A DNA stretch of 64,000 bases from Oxalobacteraceae bacterium (lineage in GTDB: Bacteria; Pseudomonadota; Gammaproteobacteria; Burkholderiales; Burkholderiaceae_D). Where the stretch lies: the NCBI GenBank assembly GCA_021768485.1, contig JAIZVZ010000006.1, positions 1-64,000 of the forward strand, given 5' to 3'. Below are positions 1 to 7,233 of the stretch, one piece after another (the stretch's first letter is position 1; each line of letters begins with the position of its first letter). The translations under genes and the position numbers were made by a program. The notes under the pieces are model-generated. The model saw only the letters and a list, made by a program, of their open reading frames with translations, did not search any database and had not been told where the DNA came from.

Positions 1-724
1 CATGGCGATGCGCCTGGCGCGCCAGGCGCATCGCCATGCCGGGCGAGTTGATCGTGGCGCGCGCCGGCGGCTTGCCCTCCCAGCGGCGGCCGTCGCCGGT
101 GTGCAGCAAAATCCATGGCAAGGTGTCGCCGTTGCGCGCCAAAATGGGCAAGGTATCGTGCTGCATCAGGTCGGCGGGGGTGTCCGGTATGCCGCGCCGC
201 GCCAGGTAAGCCGGCGTCGCATACAGGCTGATCGGGAAATCGGCCAGTTTGCGCGCCGCCAGCGAGGCGTCGTCCGGCAACTCGCCCATGCGGATGACGA
301 CGTCGAAATTTTCGCCGATCAGGTCGACCCGGCGCGGCGTCAGATCGAGCTCCATCGCCACCGCCGGAAAACTGAGCGCAAAGCGGGCCAGCATCGGGCT
401 GAGGACATCGGTGGCCAGATCGTGCGGCATCGAGATGCGCAGACGCCCGGTCGGCTGCAACTGCCGATCTTGCGCCAGCGATTGCGCCGCCTCGACTTCG
501 GCCGCGACCTGGTTGGCGTATTCGAGCATCGACAGGCCGAAATCGGTCACGGTCAGCTTGCGCGTGGTGCGCAGCAGCAGGCGCTCGCCGAGCATCGCTT
601 CGAGCGCGGCGATGCGGCGCGAGACGGTCGATTTCGGCAGTCCGAGCCGCTCGGCGGCGCGCGTAAAACTGTGGGCATCGACGACGCGGGCAAACAGCAA
701 AAGGTCGTTAGGGTCGAGATTCAT
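1..724 (-). CDS. LysR-family transcriptional regulator (3' end outside window)
   Basis: The reverse strand reads in one open frame from the ATG at 724 to the window edge, beginning MNLDPNDLLLFARVVDAHSF. The first ~60 residues are a LysR-type winged helix-turn-helix (SFTRAAERLGLPKSTVSRRI), followed by the substrate-binding fold (RLRISMPHD, DVVIRMGELPDD). About 241 residues are visible against a usual ~300, so only the C-terminus is cut off by the window. It is divergent from the azoreductase gene across a 119 bp spacer, the normal arrangement for a LysR regulator and its target. Control of the azoreductase gene is inference from position. The inducer cannot be deduced. Confidence 0.9.
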   Translation of the reverse strand, partial: MNLDPNDLLLFARVVDAHSFTRAAERLGLPKSTVSRRIAALEAMLGERLLLRTTRKLTVTDFGLSMLEYANQVAAEVEAAQSLAQDRQLQPTGRLRISMPHDLATDVLSPMLARFALSFPAVAMELDLTPRRVDLIGENFDVVIRMGELPDDASLAARKLADFPISLYATPAYLARRGIPDTPADLMQHDTLPILARNGDTLPWILLHTGDGRRWEGKPPARATINSPGMAMRLARQAHRH

Positions 725-729
725 CGCTT

Positions 730-751
730 ATTGTCTCATGCAGGGAACAAT
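730..751. promoter_or_regulatory. Inverted repeat in lysR-azoR spacer, candidate LysR operator
   Basis: ATTGT at 730-734 and ACAAT at 747-751 form a perfect 5 bp inverted repeat with a 12 bp spacer, close to the T-N11-A form of LysR-type sites. It starts 6 bp upstream of the regulator's start codon, as expected of an autoregulatory site. A TATACT -10-like hexamer for azoR lies at 793-798 without a convincing -35. Assignment as operator is inference. Confidence 0.35.
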
Positions 752-843
752 GTTATCCATTTTAATGCCTTCCGGGTCGGCTTGCTCATCCCTATACTGG
801 GGACCAGAAAACTCCACCCATTTTTCATTCAAGGATAGCCACG

Positions 844-1446
844 ATGAATATCTTGCAAATCAATTCCAGCGCCCGTACCGCAGGTTCCCACTCGACCAGC
901 CTGGCCAATGCCGTCGTCGCCCGCCTGCAAAAGGCCAATCCGGCCGCCACCGTGGTACTGCGCGACCTGGCGCAAAAGCCGCATCCGCTGCTCGACGCCA
1001 GCGCCCTGCAAGCCTTGTTTACGGCGCCTGCCGAACGCGCGCCCGAACAAGCCGAGCGCGTGGCCGCTGACGATGCTTCGATTGCCGAAATCATGGCGGC
1101 CGATGTCGTGGTTCTTGGTGTGCCGATGTATAACTTCGGTATTTCGGCCCAGCTGAAAAACTGGATCGATTCGATCGCCCGTGCCGGCGTGACGTTCAAG
1201 TACACCGCCACCGGCCCTGAAGGCATGCTGAAAAATAAAAAAGTCTATGTCGCGCTGGCCCGTGGCGGCCTGTATCGCGGTACCGCCAACGACAGCCAGG
1301 TGCCTTACCTGAAGAGCCTGCTCGGCTTCCTGGGCATGACCGACGTCGAGTTTATCTATGCCGAAGGCCTGGCCATGGGTCCTGATGCCGAAAAGTCGGC
1401 GCTGGCCGATGCCCACGGCCAGATCGACGAGCTGCTGCCGGCCTAA
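844..1446 (+). CDS. azoR: FMN-dependent NADH-azoreductase
   Basis: This 200-residue flavodoxin-like protein matches the AzoR family in length and start ([20 protein letters not shown], the FMN phosphate-binding loop). Later family blocks are [21 protein letters not shown] and the ARGG loop near residue 140. The family reduces azo compounds and quinones with NADH through bound FMN in the cytoplasm. AAGGA about 8 bases before the ATG supports the start. It is divergently paired with the LysR gene, which probably controls it. The substrate in vivo is unknown; a quinone-detoxifying role is as likely as azo reduction. Confidence 0.92.
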   Translation: MNILQINSSARTAGSHSTSLANAVVARLQKANPAATVVLRDLAQKPHPLLDASALQALFTAPAERAPEQAERVAADDASIAEIMAADVVVLGVPMYNFGISAQLKNWIDSIARAGVTFKYTATGPEGMLKNKKVYVALARGGLYRGTANDSQVPYLKSLLGFLGMTDVEFIYAEGLAMGPDAEKSALADAHGQIDELLPA

Positions 1447-1565
1447 ACCGGCGCCGACGTCGGGCCGGCCGTCGCCTGCGGCCGGCGGCGTTGGCTGCAC
1501 CGGCCGGCACGCGATGGCAGTGATTTTGCTATTATCGATATTTACCTTGTGATCGCGTCGCCGTC

Positions 1566-2477
1566 ATGCCGAAATTGACACTGTTACTGCACCAATATGG
1601 TGTACTGCTGGTTTTTGCCAACGTCTTGCTCGAACAAATGGGCTTGCCGATCCCGGCGTTTCCGCTGCTGATCGTCGCTGGCGCGCTGGCCGTCACGGCC
1701 GAACTGTCCTGGCCGGCCTGTCTGCTGGTAAGCCTGCTGGCCTGCCTGATCGCCGACCTCGGCTGGTATGGCGCCGGCCTGCGTCATGGCAAGCGCATTC
1801 TCGGCTTCCTGTGCCGCATCTCGCTTTCGCCCGATACCTGCGTCAGCCAGACCGAAGACAAATTCCGGCGCTGGGGCGTCAAATCGCTGGTAGTCAGCAA
1901 ATTCGTGCCCGGCTTTAACACCGTGGCCGCGCCGCTGGCCGGTTCGATGGGCGCTCCGCGTTCGCAATTCCTGCTGTTTTCGCTGCTTGGCTCGCTGTTC
2001 TGGGCCGGCAGCGCCCTGACTATCGGCGCCGTTTTTCACAGCAGTATCGATGCCGTGCTCGATATGCTGTCGACCATGGGCAGTACCGCCTTGATCGTGG
2101 TGCTGTCGCTGCTGGCCTTATTCATTCTGTTCAAATACGTCGAACGCCAGCGCCTGTACCGCAAACTGCGGATGGCGCGCATCACGGTGCCGCAACTGCG
2201 CGAAATGATGGAGATGGGATGCGAGCCGGTGGTGGTCGATGCCCGCAGCCTGGTCGCCAACGACCTCGAGGCGGCCATTCCGGGCGCGCTCGTGTACCGC
2301 GATCCCGAGCAAGCCGTGCGCTTGAAGGACGTGCCGCGCGATCGCGACATCATCATTTATTGCAATTGCCCCAACGAGGCGACGGCGGCGCTGATTGCGC
2401 GCCAGTTGCTGGCCGAAGGCTTTGCGCGCGTGCGGCCACTCGTCGGCGGCCTCGACGCCTGGAACCAGTCGGTATAG
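1566..2477 (+). CDS. DedA-family membrane protein with C-terminal rhodanese domain
   Basis: The 303-residue product has two parts. Residues ~1-190 are a DedA/SNARE-associated membrane domain (LLEQMGLPIPAFPLL; FVPGFNTVAAPLAGSM, the conserved re-entrant loop) with several hydrophobic segments. Residues ~200-300 are a cytoplasmic rhodanese-like domain (VVVDARS; active-loop region IIIYCNCPNEATA; GGLDAW). DedA proteins act in membrane homeostasis and are proposed lipid scramblases; rhodaneses transfer sulfur or serve as sensor folds. Cys residues sit in the rhodanese active loop, so activity is possible. DedA-rhodanese fusions are known in proteobacteria. It ends convergently with the AI-2E transporter gene at a shared palindrome. 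Confidence 0.85.
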   Translation: MPKLTLLLHQYGVLLVFANVLLEQMGLPIPAFPLLIVAGALAVTAELSWPACLLVSLLACLIADLGWYGAGLRHGKRILGFLCRISLSPDTCVSQTEDKFRRWGVKSLVVSKFVPGFNTVAAPLAGSMGAPRSQFLLFSLLGSLFWAGSALTIGAVFHSSIDAVLDMLSTMGSTALIVVLSLLALFILFKYVERQRLYRKLRMARITVPQLREMMEMGCEPVVVDARSLVANDLEAAIPGALVYRDPEQAVRLKDVPRDRDIIIYCNCPNEATAALIARQLLAEGFARVRPLVGGLDAWNQSV

Positions 2478-2496
2478 GCGGCCCGGGCGCCGCCTA
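2475..2496. terminator. Palindrome joining two convergent stop codons
   Basis: TAGGCGGC and GCCGCCTA form an 8 bp perfect stem around the 6-base loop CCGGGC. The outer TAG/CTA are the stop codons of the two convergent genes, so the whole spacer is the hairpin. There is no U-tract, so it may limit read-through or exonuclease decay rather than act as a classical intrinsic terminator. Confidence 0.4.
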
Positions 2497-3609
2497 ATCG
2501 TACAAGTCGATGCTGGCGGCTTTCACGCGCAGCGCGCGCGCATGGCGATGGCGGGCCCGCAGGCGGGCATTGGTCATCAGCTGGCCCAGTGTTTTGCCGA
2601 CCACCATCACCACCCCCATCAAGGGCAGCACCAGCATCAGGCCGACGACGCCGGCCAGGGCGCCGCCGATAAAAATCATCAATACCGTCAGCATCGGATG
2701 CATGCGCAGACTGCGCCCGAGCGTGGCCGGCATGAAAATGAAATCGTCGAGCAGGCGCACGACGATAAAGATGCCGATGGCGCCGACCGCCAGCAATGGC
2801 TGGGTTGGCGCATCGGTCGAGGCCACCAGCACCACCAGCAGGCAGCCGAGCATCGGACCGACTACCGGCACCCAGGCCAGCAGCGCCGCGATGGCGCCGA
2901 GCAGCAAGGGCGAGGAGACGCCTATCATCCACAGGCCGCCGCCGAGCAGCACCGTATCGACCACTGTCAGCTGCAGCAAGCCCTGAAAATAACGGCGCGC
3001 AGTCTGTTCGACTTCATCGAGCAGAAACAGGGTGCGCTCGAAAAAGGCGTTCGGCACGGCGCGCGCCAGAAAACGTTTGAAGCGGCGGCCGTCGCGCAAA
3101 AAGAAATAGCTCAAAAACGGCGCCAGCAGCAGCGAAGGCAGCGATGAACCGACCGTCAGCGCCAGTTCGCCGAGGTGTTTTTGGGCGAAATTTTCGGTGT
3201 AGGCGGCAAATTGGGTATTGACCATGTCGCTCAGCTTGACCTGTTCCAGCAGGGCCGATTTTTTTTCCAGCAGCCTTGCCATATGCGAGGCGAAATGCAG
3301 GCCGCCATCGATGTAATGGGCCAGTAGCGGTTGCCAGGCGTCGACGCGGGACGCTGTCCATGAAAACAACACGACCAGAATGCTGAGCAGCAGCGCGAAA
3401 AAAACGCCGCCGACCAGCATGGCGGCCGCATCGCGGCTCATGCCGGCCAGGATCAGCCGGTGCATCGGCGGCAGCAGCAGAAAATAGAAGACCATGCCGA
3501 ACAGCGTCGGCACCAGCAGCCACAATACGTACTGGAATGCATACAGCAAGAGACAGGTCGCGCTGATGATGGCGAGCCAGACGATCGGGCCGGAATGCTG
3601 GTCTTTCAT
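2494..3609 (-). CDS. AI-2E family (PerM-type) transporter
   Basis: The 371-residue polytopic protein shows the AI-2E/PerM pattern: paired N-terminal helices (IVWLAIISATCLLLYAFQYV), a central amphipathic segment, then LLLAPFLSYFFLRDGRRF and the terminal helix cluster with PVVGPMLGCLLVVLVA and GPLAGVVG-like turns. Members export diverse small molecules or act as ion antiporters; few carry autoinducer-2, so the substrate is not assigned. The start overlaps the stop of the cyclic-nucleotide-binding gene by ATGA (3606-3609), so the two are translationally coupled and probably work together. Confidence 0.85.
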   Translation of the reverse strand: MKDQHSGPIVWLAIISATCLLLYAFQYVLWLLVPTLFGMVFYFLLLPPMHRLILAGMSRDAAAMLVGGVFFALLLSILVVLFSWTASRVDAWQPLLAHYIDGGLHFASHMARLLEKKSALLEQVKLSDMVNTQFAAYTENFAQKHLGELALTVGSSLPSLLLAPFLSYFFLRDGRRFKRFLARAVPNAFFERTLFLLDEVEQTARRYFQGLLQLTVVDTVLLGGGLWMIGVSSPLLLGAIAALLAWVPVVGPMLGCLLVVLVASTDAPTQPLLAVGAIGIFIVVRLLDDFIFMPATLGRSLRMHPMLTVLMIFIGGALAGVVGLMLVLPLMGVVMVVGKTLGQLMTNARLRARHRHARALRVKAASIDLYD

Positions 3610-4088
3610 AACGCTTCGACTTGCAGTTTGCCGTCGATCGCCTTGCGCAGGCGGGCGCCGAGCAGGCGCGCCAGTTGCAGCGACAATTTATAACCGATCA
3701 CGGCATCGGTATCGAGTAGCGTGAGGAAATCGGCGCGGAAAAAGACGGCGATCTCGCAATTTTCGAGCGCGCGCGCCTGCGCACTGCGCGGCGAATTATC
3801 GAGCAGGCCGAGGTCGCCGAAAATGGTGCCCGGCGTGAGCGTCGCCAGCATCGTGACCGGCGGCCGGCCCGGCTGGCTGATCAGGACTTCGCCGGACAGG
3901 ATCAGATAGAGCGCGTGGCCCTCTTCGCCTTCGTCGAAAATGACTTCGTTGCGTAAAAAACGTCGGTTATACAGCAGGCTGTCGACGATTTTCAATTCGC
4001 GCGCCGACAAGGTGGCAAACAGCGGCAACTGTTTCAGGCGTTGCAGACGCGGCGCCAGGCTGCGCGGTTTAAATAGATTCGAGAGCAA
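3606..4088 (-). CDS. Free-standing cyclic nucleotide-binding domain protein
   Basis: The 160-residue protein is a single cNMP-binding beta-roll (LPLFATLSARELKIVDSLLY; GHALYLILSGEVLIS; phosphate-binding cassette FGDLGLLDNSPRSAQARA). The cassette keeps the Arg-Ser pair that contacts the cyclic phosphate in CAP-type proteins, with Asp where Glu is usual. It ends after the C-helix and has no DNA-binding helix-turn-helix, so it is not a CRP/FNR regulator. It heads a two-gene unit and overlaps the transporter gene by four bases. That suggests it senses a nucleotide and gates or regulates that transporter, which is inference. Confidence 0.82.
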   Translation of the reverse strand: MLSNLFKPRSLAPRLQRLKQLPLFATLSARELKIVDSLLYNRRFLRNEVIFDEGEEGHALYLILSGEVLISQPGRPPVTMLATLTPGTIFGDLGLLDNSPRSAQARALENCEIAVFFRADFLTLLDTDAVIGYKLSLQLARLLGARLRKAIDGKLQVEAL

Positions 4089-4570
4089 AATACTTTCCTT
4101 GCGATGAAGAACCTCAGCGCCAGGCCGCAGGCGATATACCGCTGTCCTGCAGGGACGGCCTCCAAGGGAATGACACTATTTCTGGCGGACAAAAAATCGG
4201 CTGTCGCAAGAGCGCAGGCCGATTAAGGTCGTCCAGTAAGCCATGCAATATTGCATGAGCACCTTATATTCACTATTCCTATTTTGACAGATTTTTCTCG
4301 TCCTTATAATTTCAAATTGGTATCATTGTTTTTGTAAATTAATTTGATACACATCAACCACGCATTGTTAAAATATATTTCCATTAAATAGTTTTTTATG
4401 GGTAATATATACAAATAGAGTTCCTGTTTTCCAAACACAAAATGCTGACATTTTGAAGAGAACCTGCATGCAAAAGAGTCAATCATATCAATCGCTTGCG
4501 ACTTGCCTCGCGGTAATTCATACGCATGCGTCTGTGATAGCCGATTGCCTGTGCGGCGCTGCTGCCGCCG
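4089..4570. other. Intergenic region, AT-rich centre
   Basis: This spacer separates divergent transcription units and must hold promoters for both. Its middle (about 4250-4480) is far richer in A and T than its neighbours. I see no gene here: the one short minus-strand open frame (4304-4486) has no ribosome-binding site and low-complexity AT-driven composition. No terminator or repeat was recognised. Confidence 0.5.
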
Positions 4571-6787
4571 ATGGGGCGTGTTGCAGACGACGAGATGGAT
4601 ACGGGACCTAAGCGCCTCTCCATCCGCTCCCAGTTATTCTTGCTGGTATTGGCGGTGATCTTGCCGGCCTACGCGATGCTGGCCTGGGATGCGACGACCA
4701 GTGCCCGTACGGCACGCGAGAATGCCAATGAACATGTTGGACTGTTGGCAAAAAATACGAGTGAACGACTAACAACGTTGTTGTCGGACAATGAAGTATT
4801 GATGCAAAAGATTGCGGCACGGCCATTGACGCGCCGTCTCGATGCCGCCCATTGCGATTCGGTGATTGGAGACTATATTGCCTTACATCCAGAATTCAGC
4901 AGTCTGTCGCTGCGCGATCTGGACGGACATGCGCTGTGCTCGGCCGAAAGCAGTCCCTTGCATTACAGCCAGATACGGCAATTCCCGTGGTTTGAAGAGG
5001 GATTGCGGACGCCTGGCATGTATGTCAGCAACGCTTTTCTCGATCCGCATTCACAGCGCTGGATGACGGCGCTGACCTATCCGGTGCAGGGTCAGGATGG
5101 CAAGCTCGGCGGCATGCTGGTGCTGCCTTTTGATTTGTTGAAATTACAACAACGTATTTTCCGCGGTCATTCGGCGGCGACCCGGGTCGCGATTGCCGAT
5201 CGCAACAATGTGCTGTTGATGCGTTCGCTCGATGCCGAGAGGCTGATCGGACAGCCGGCCTCGAGCAATATCTTGCATGCCAGCACGAGCAAGCTTGCCT
5301 ATGGTTTTTTTGCCGCCAAAGACCGTTCCGGCGTGCCCAGCCTGTTCGCCTACGATACGGTGGCCGGTGCCGGCTGGCGGGTGTTGGTCAATCTGCATGA
5401 AGACGATGTCTTTGTCGGCCACCGGACCCAGGTGGCGCGCAGCCTGTCGCTGGCGGTGGCCATGCTGGCGCTGACGCTGCTGCTGGCGTGGCGGATTTCG
5501 GCGGCCATCATCAGGCCGACCCGCGCCCTGGCCGATACGGCCGCCCGGGTGGCCGACGGCGACCCCAGTGCCCGCGCCTTGGAAGACGGGCCGCGTGAAG
5601 TCGCTTTCGTTGCGCGCCAGTTCAATACCATGCTCGAGGTGCGCGAATACAATGCCATGGCTTTGCAGGTGGCCAATGCCCGCTATGTGGCGATGATCAA
5701 TGCCAGCCAGCTCGTCATGTATGAATGGGATCCGAACACCGATGCCATGATATACAGCGGACAGATCGAACGCATACTCGGTTACACGAGCGACGAAATG
5801 ACTGGCGGCATGACGCGCTGGATGGAATTGATTCATCCAGCCGATGTCGCCGCGTTCAGGCAGGCAGTCGCCGCGGTCAGCCGCAGCGCGCCGACATTTT
5901 CGCAAACCTATCGCCTGTTTCGCAAGGATGGCGCCTGCCGCACCGTGCAGGAGGGCGGCGAATTCATTTTCGACCATGGCGGGCAGGTCACGCGCATGGT
6001 CGGCTTCGTGCTCGACATCACCGAAAGCAAGATGGCCGAGGCCGAGATCCGCAAGCTCAATGCGACGCTCGAACAGCGCGTCGCCGAACGCACGGCACAG
6101 CTGAAAAACAGCAACCGCGAATTGCAGTCGTTTAGCTATGCGGTGTCGCATGATTTGCGGGCACCGCTGCGCGGCATCGATGGCTGGAGCCTGGCGCTGC
6201 TGGAAGACTGCGCGCCGCAGCTCGACGAACTCGGCCGCGAATACCTGGGGCGGGTGCGGACCGAAACGCAGCGCATGGGACGCCTGATCGACGACTTGCT
6301 GCTGCTGTCGCGCACCTCGCAGTCGGAAATGCATGCTGCTGAAGTCGATATCTCCAAGCTGGCCGCCAGCATCATGTCGCAACTGCAGGCGCGCGACCCG
6401 GAACGGCGCGTCGCGCTGGTGCTGGCGCCGGGCCTGTCGGCCATCGGCGACGCCGGCTTGCTGAGCATTGCGCTGACCAATTTGTTTGAAAATGCCTGGA
6501 AATTCACCGCCAAAGTCGATGACGCCCGGATTGAATTCGGGCAGCGCCAGCTTGACGGCGTGCCGACCTTTTTTGTGCAGGACAACGGCGCCGGCTTCGA
6601 TATGCAGTATGCGGAAAAGCTGTTTGCGCCGTTTCAGCGGATGCACAAGGCCTCCGAGTTTCCCGGCACCGGCATCGGCCTGGCCACAGTGCAGCGGATC
6701 GTCGCCCGCCACAGCGGCCGCATCTGGGCGCAGGCAGTGGTCGGTGTCGGCAGTACCTTTTTCTTCACGCTGGAGTGCACGTTATGA
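4571..6787 (+). CDS. Membrane-bound PAS sensor histidine kinase
   Basis: The 738-residue protein has an N-terminal membrane helix (~20-40), a periplasmic dCache-like sensor (~45-290), a second helix (SLAVAMLALTLLLAW), a HAMP linker, a PAS domain (~380-500), a coiled coil, HisKA with VSHDLRAPLRG (phospho-acceptor His527), and a HATPase domain with N box (LTNLFENAWKF), G1 (DNGAGFD) and G2 (GTGIGLATVQRIV). The kinase part resembles bacteriophytochrome-type (Cph1) kinases, which usually pair with Rcp1-type regulators, as here. All catalytic boxes look intact. A second ATG at 4595 is an alternative start. The ligand is unknown. It is first of three overlapping genes. Confidence 0.9.
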   Translation: MGRVADDEMDTGPKRLSIRSQLFLLVLAVILPAYAMLAWDATTSARTARENANEHVGLLAKNTSERLTTLLSDNEVLMQKIAARPLTRRLDAAHCDSVIGDYIALHPEFSSLSLRDLDGHALCSAESSPLHYSQIRQFPWFEEGLRTPGMYVSNAFLDPHSQRWMTALTYPVQGQDGKLGGMLVLPFDLLKLQQRIFRGHSAATRVAIADRNNVLLMRSLDAERLIGQPASSNILHASTSKLAYGFFAAKDRSGVPSLFAYDTVAGAGWRVLVNLHEDDVFVGHRTQVARSLSLAVAMLALTLLLAWRISAAIIRPTRALADTAARVADGDPSARALEDGPREVAFVARQFNTMLEVREYNAMALQVANARYVAMINASQLVMYEWDPNTDAMIYSGQIERILGYTSDEMTGGMTRWMELIHPADVAAFRQAVAAVSRSAPTFSQTYRLFRKDGACRTVQEGGEFIFDHGGQVTRMVGFVLDITESKMAEAEIRKLNATLEQRVAERTAQLKNSNRELQSFSYAVSHDLRAPLRGIDGWSLALLEDCAPQLDELGREYLGRVRTETQRMGRLIDDLLLLSRTSQSEMHAAEVDISKLAASIMSQLQARDPERRVALVLAPGLSAIGDAGLLSIALTNLFENAWKFTAKVDDARIEFGQRQLDGVPTFFVQDNGAGFDMQYAEKLFAPFQRMHKASEFPGTGIGLATVQRIVARHSGRIWAQAVVGVGSTFFFTLECTL

Positions 6788-7233
6788 TGTACAAGACCAT
6801 CCTGTTAATCGAGGACAATGCCAGCGACATCGCCTTGACCCGTCGCGCACTGAGCCGCTGCCGTATCAGCAATCCGCTGGTGGTGGTCGAAGACGGTCAG
6901 GAGGCGCTCGACTACTTTTTCGGCACGGGCGCGTTCGCCGGGCGCGATACCAGCGTGCTGCCGGCACTGATCCTGCTCGACCTGAATTTGCCGCGCATCG
7001 ATGGCCTGACCGTGCTGCGCCGCCTGCGGGCCGACGAGCGCACGCGGCGCGCACCGGTGGTGATCCTGACCTCGTCGACCGAAGAGCACGACCTGCGCGC
7101 CGGTTACGATTACGGCGTCAACAGCTATATCCGCAAGCCGGTCGATTTTGAACAGTTCACGCGCGCCATCGAGCAACTTGGCCTGTACTGGCTGGTACTC
7201 AATGAAGCACCGCCGAAAATGCACATGTCATGA
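6784..7233 (+). CDS. Single-domain response regulator, Rcp1-like
   Basis: The 149-residue protein is one receiver domain with the acidic pair ED (10-11), phospho-acceptor Asp66 in LILLDLNLP, the Thr/Ser switch (VILTSST) and Lys in IRKPVDF. The insertion before the phosphorylation site (DYFFGTGAFAGRDTS) is typical of the Rcp1 subfamily served by phytochrome-like kinases. The ATG overlaps the kinase stop as ATGA, so they are translationally coupled, and the kinase is the obvious phosphodonor. There is no output domain; it may relay phosphate or bind a partner, possibly the next protein in the operon. Confidence 0.92.
   Translation: MMYKTILLIEDNASDIALTRRALSRCRISNPLVVVEDGQEALDYFFGTGAFAGRDTSVLPALILLDLNLPRIDGLTVLRRLRADERTRRAPVVILTSSTEEHDLRAGYDYGVNSYIRKPVDFEQFTRAIEQLGLYWLVLNEAPPKMHMS

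Noticed and set aside
4304-4486. 60-codon minus-strand frame
   Set aside because: Its composition follows the AT-rich island, with no ribosome-binding site.
5144-6712. 522-codon minus-strand open frame
   Set aside because: It is antisense to the histidine kinase gene and rich in His, Arg and Gln in the pattern of a reversed high-GC codon frame.
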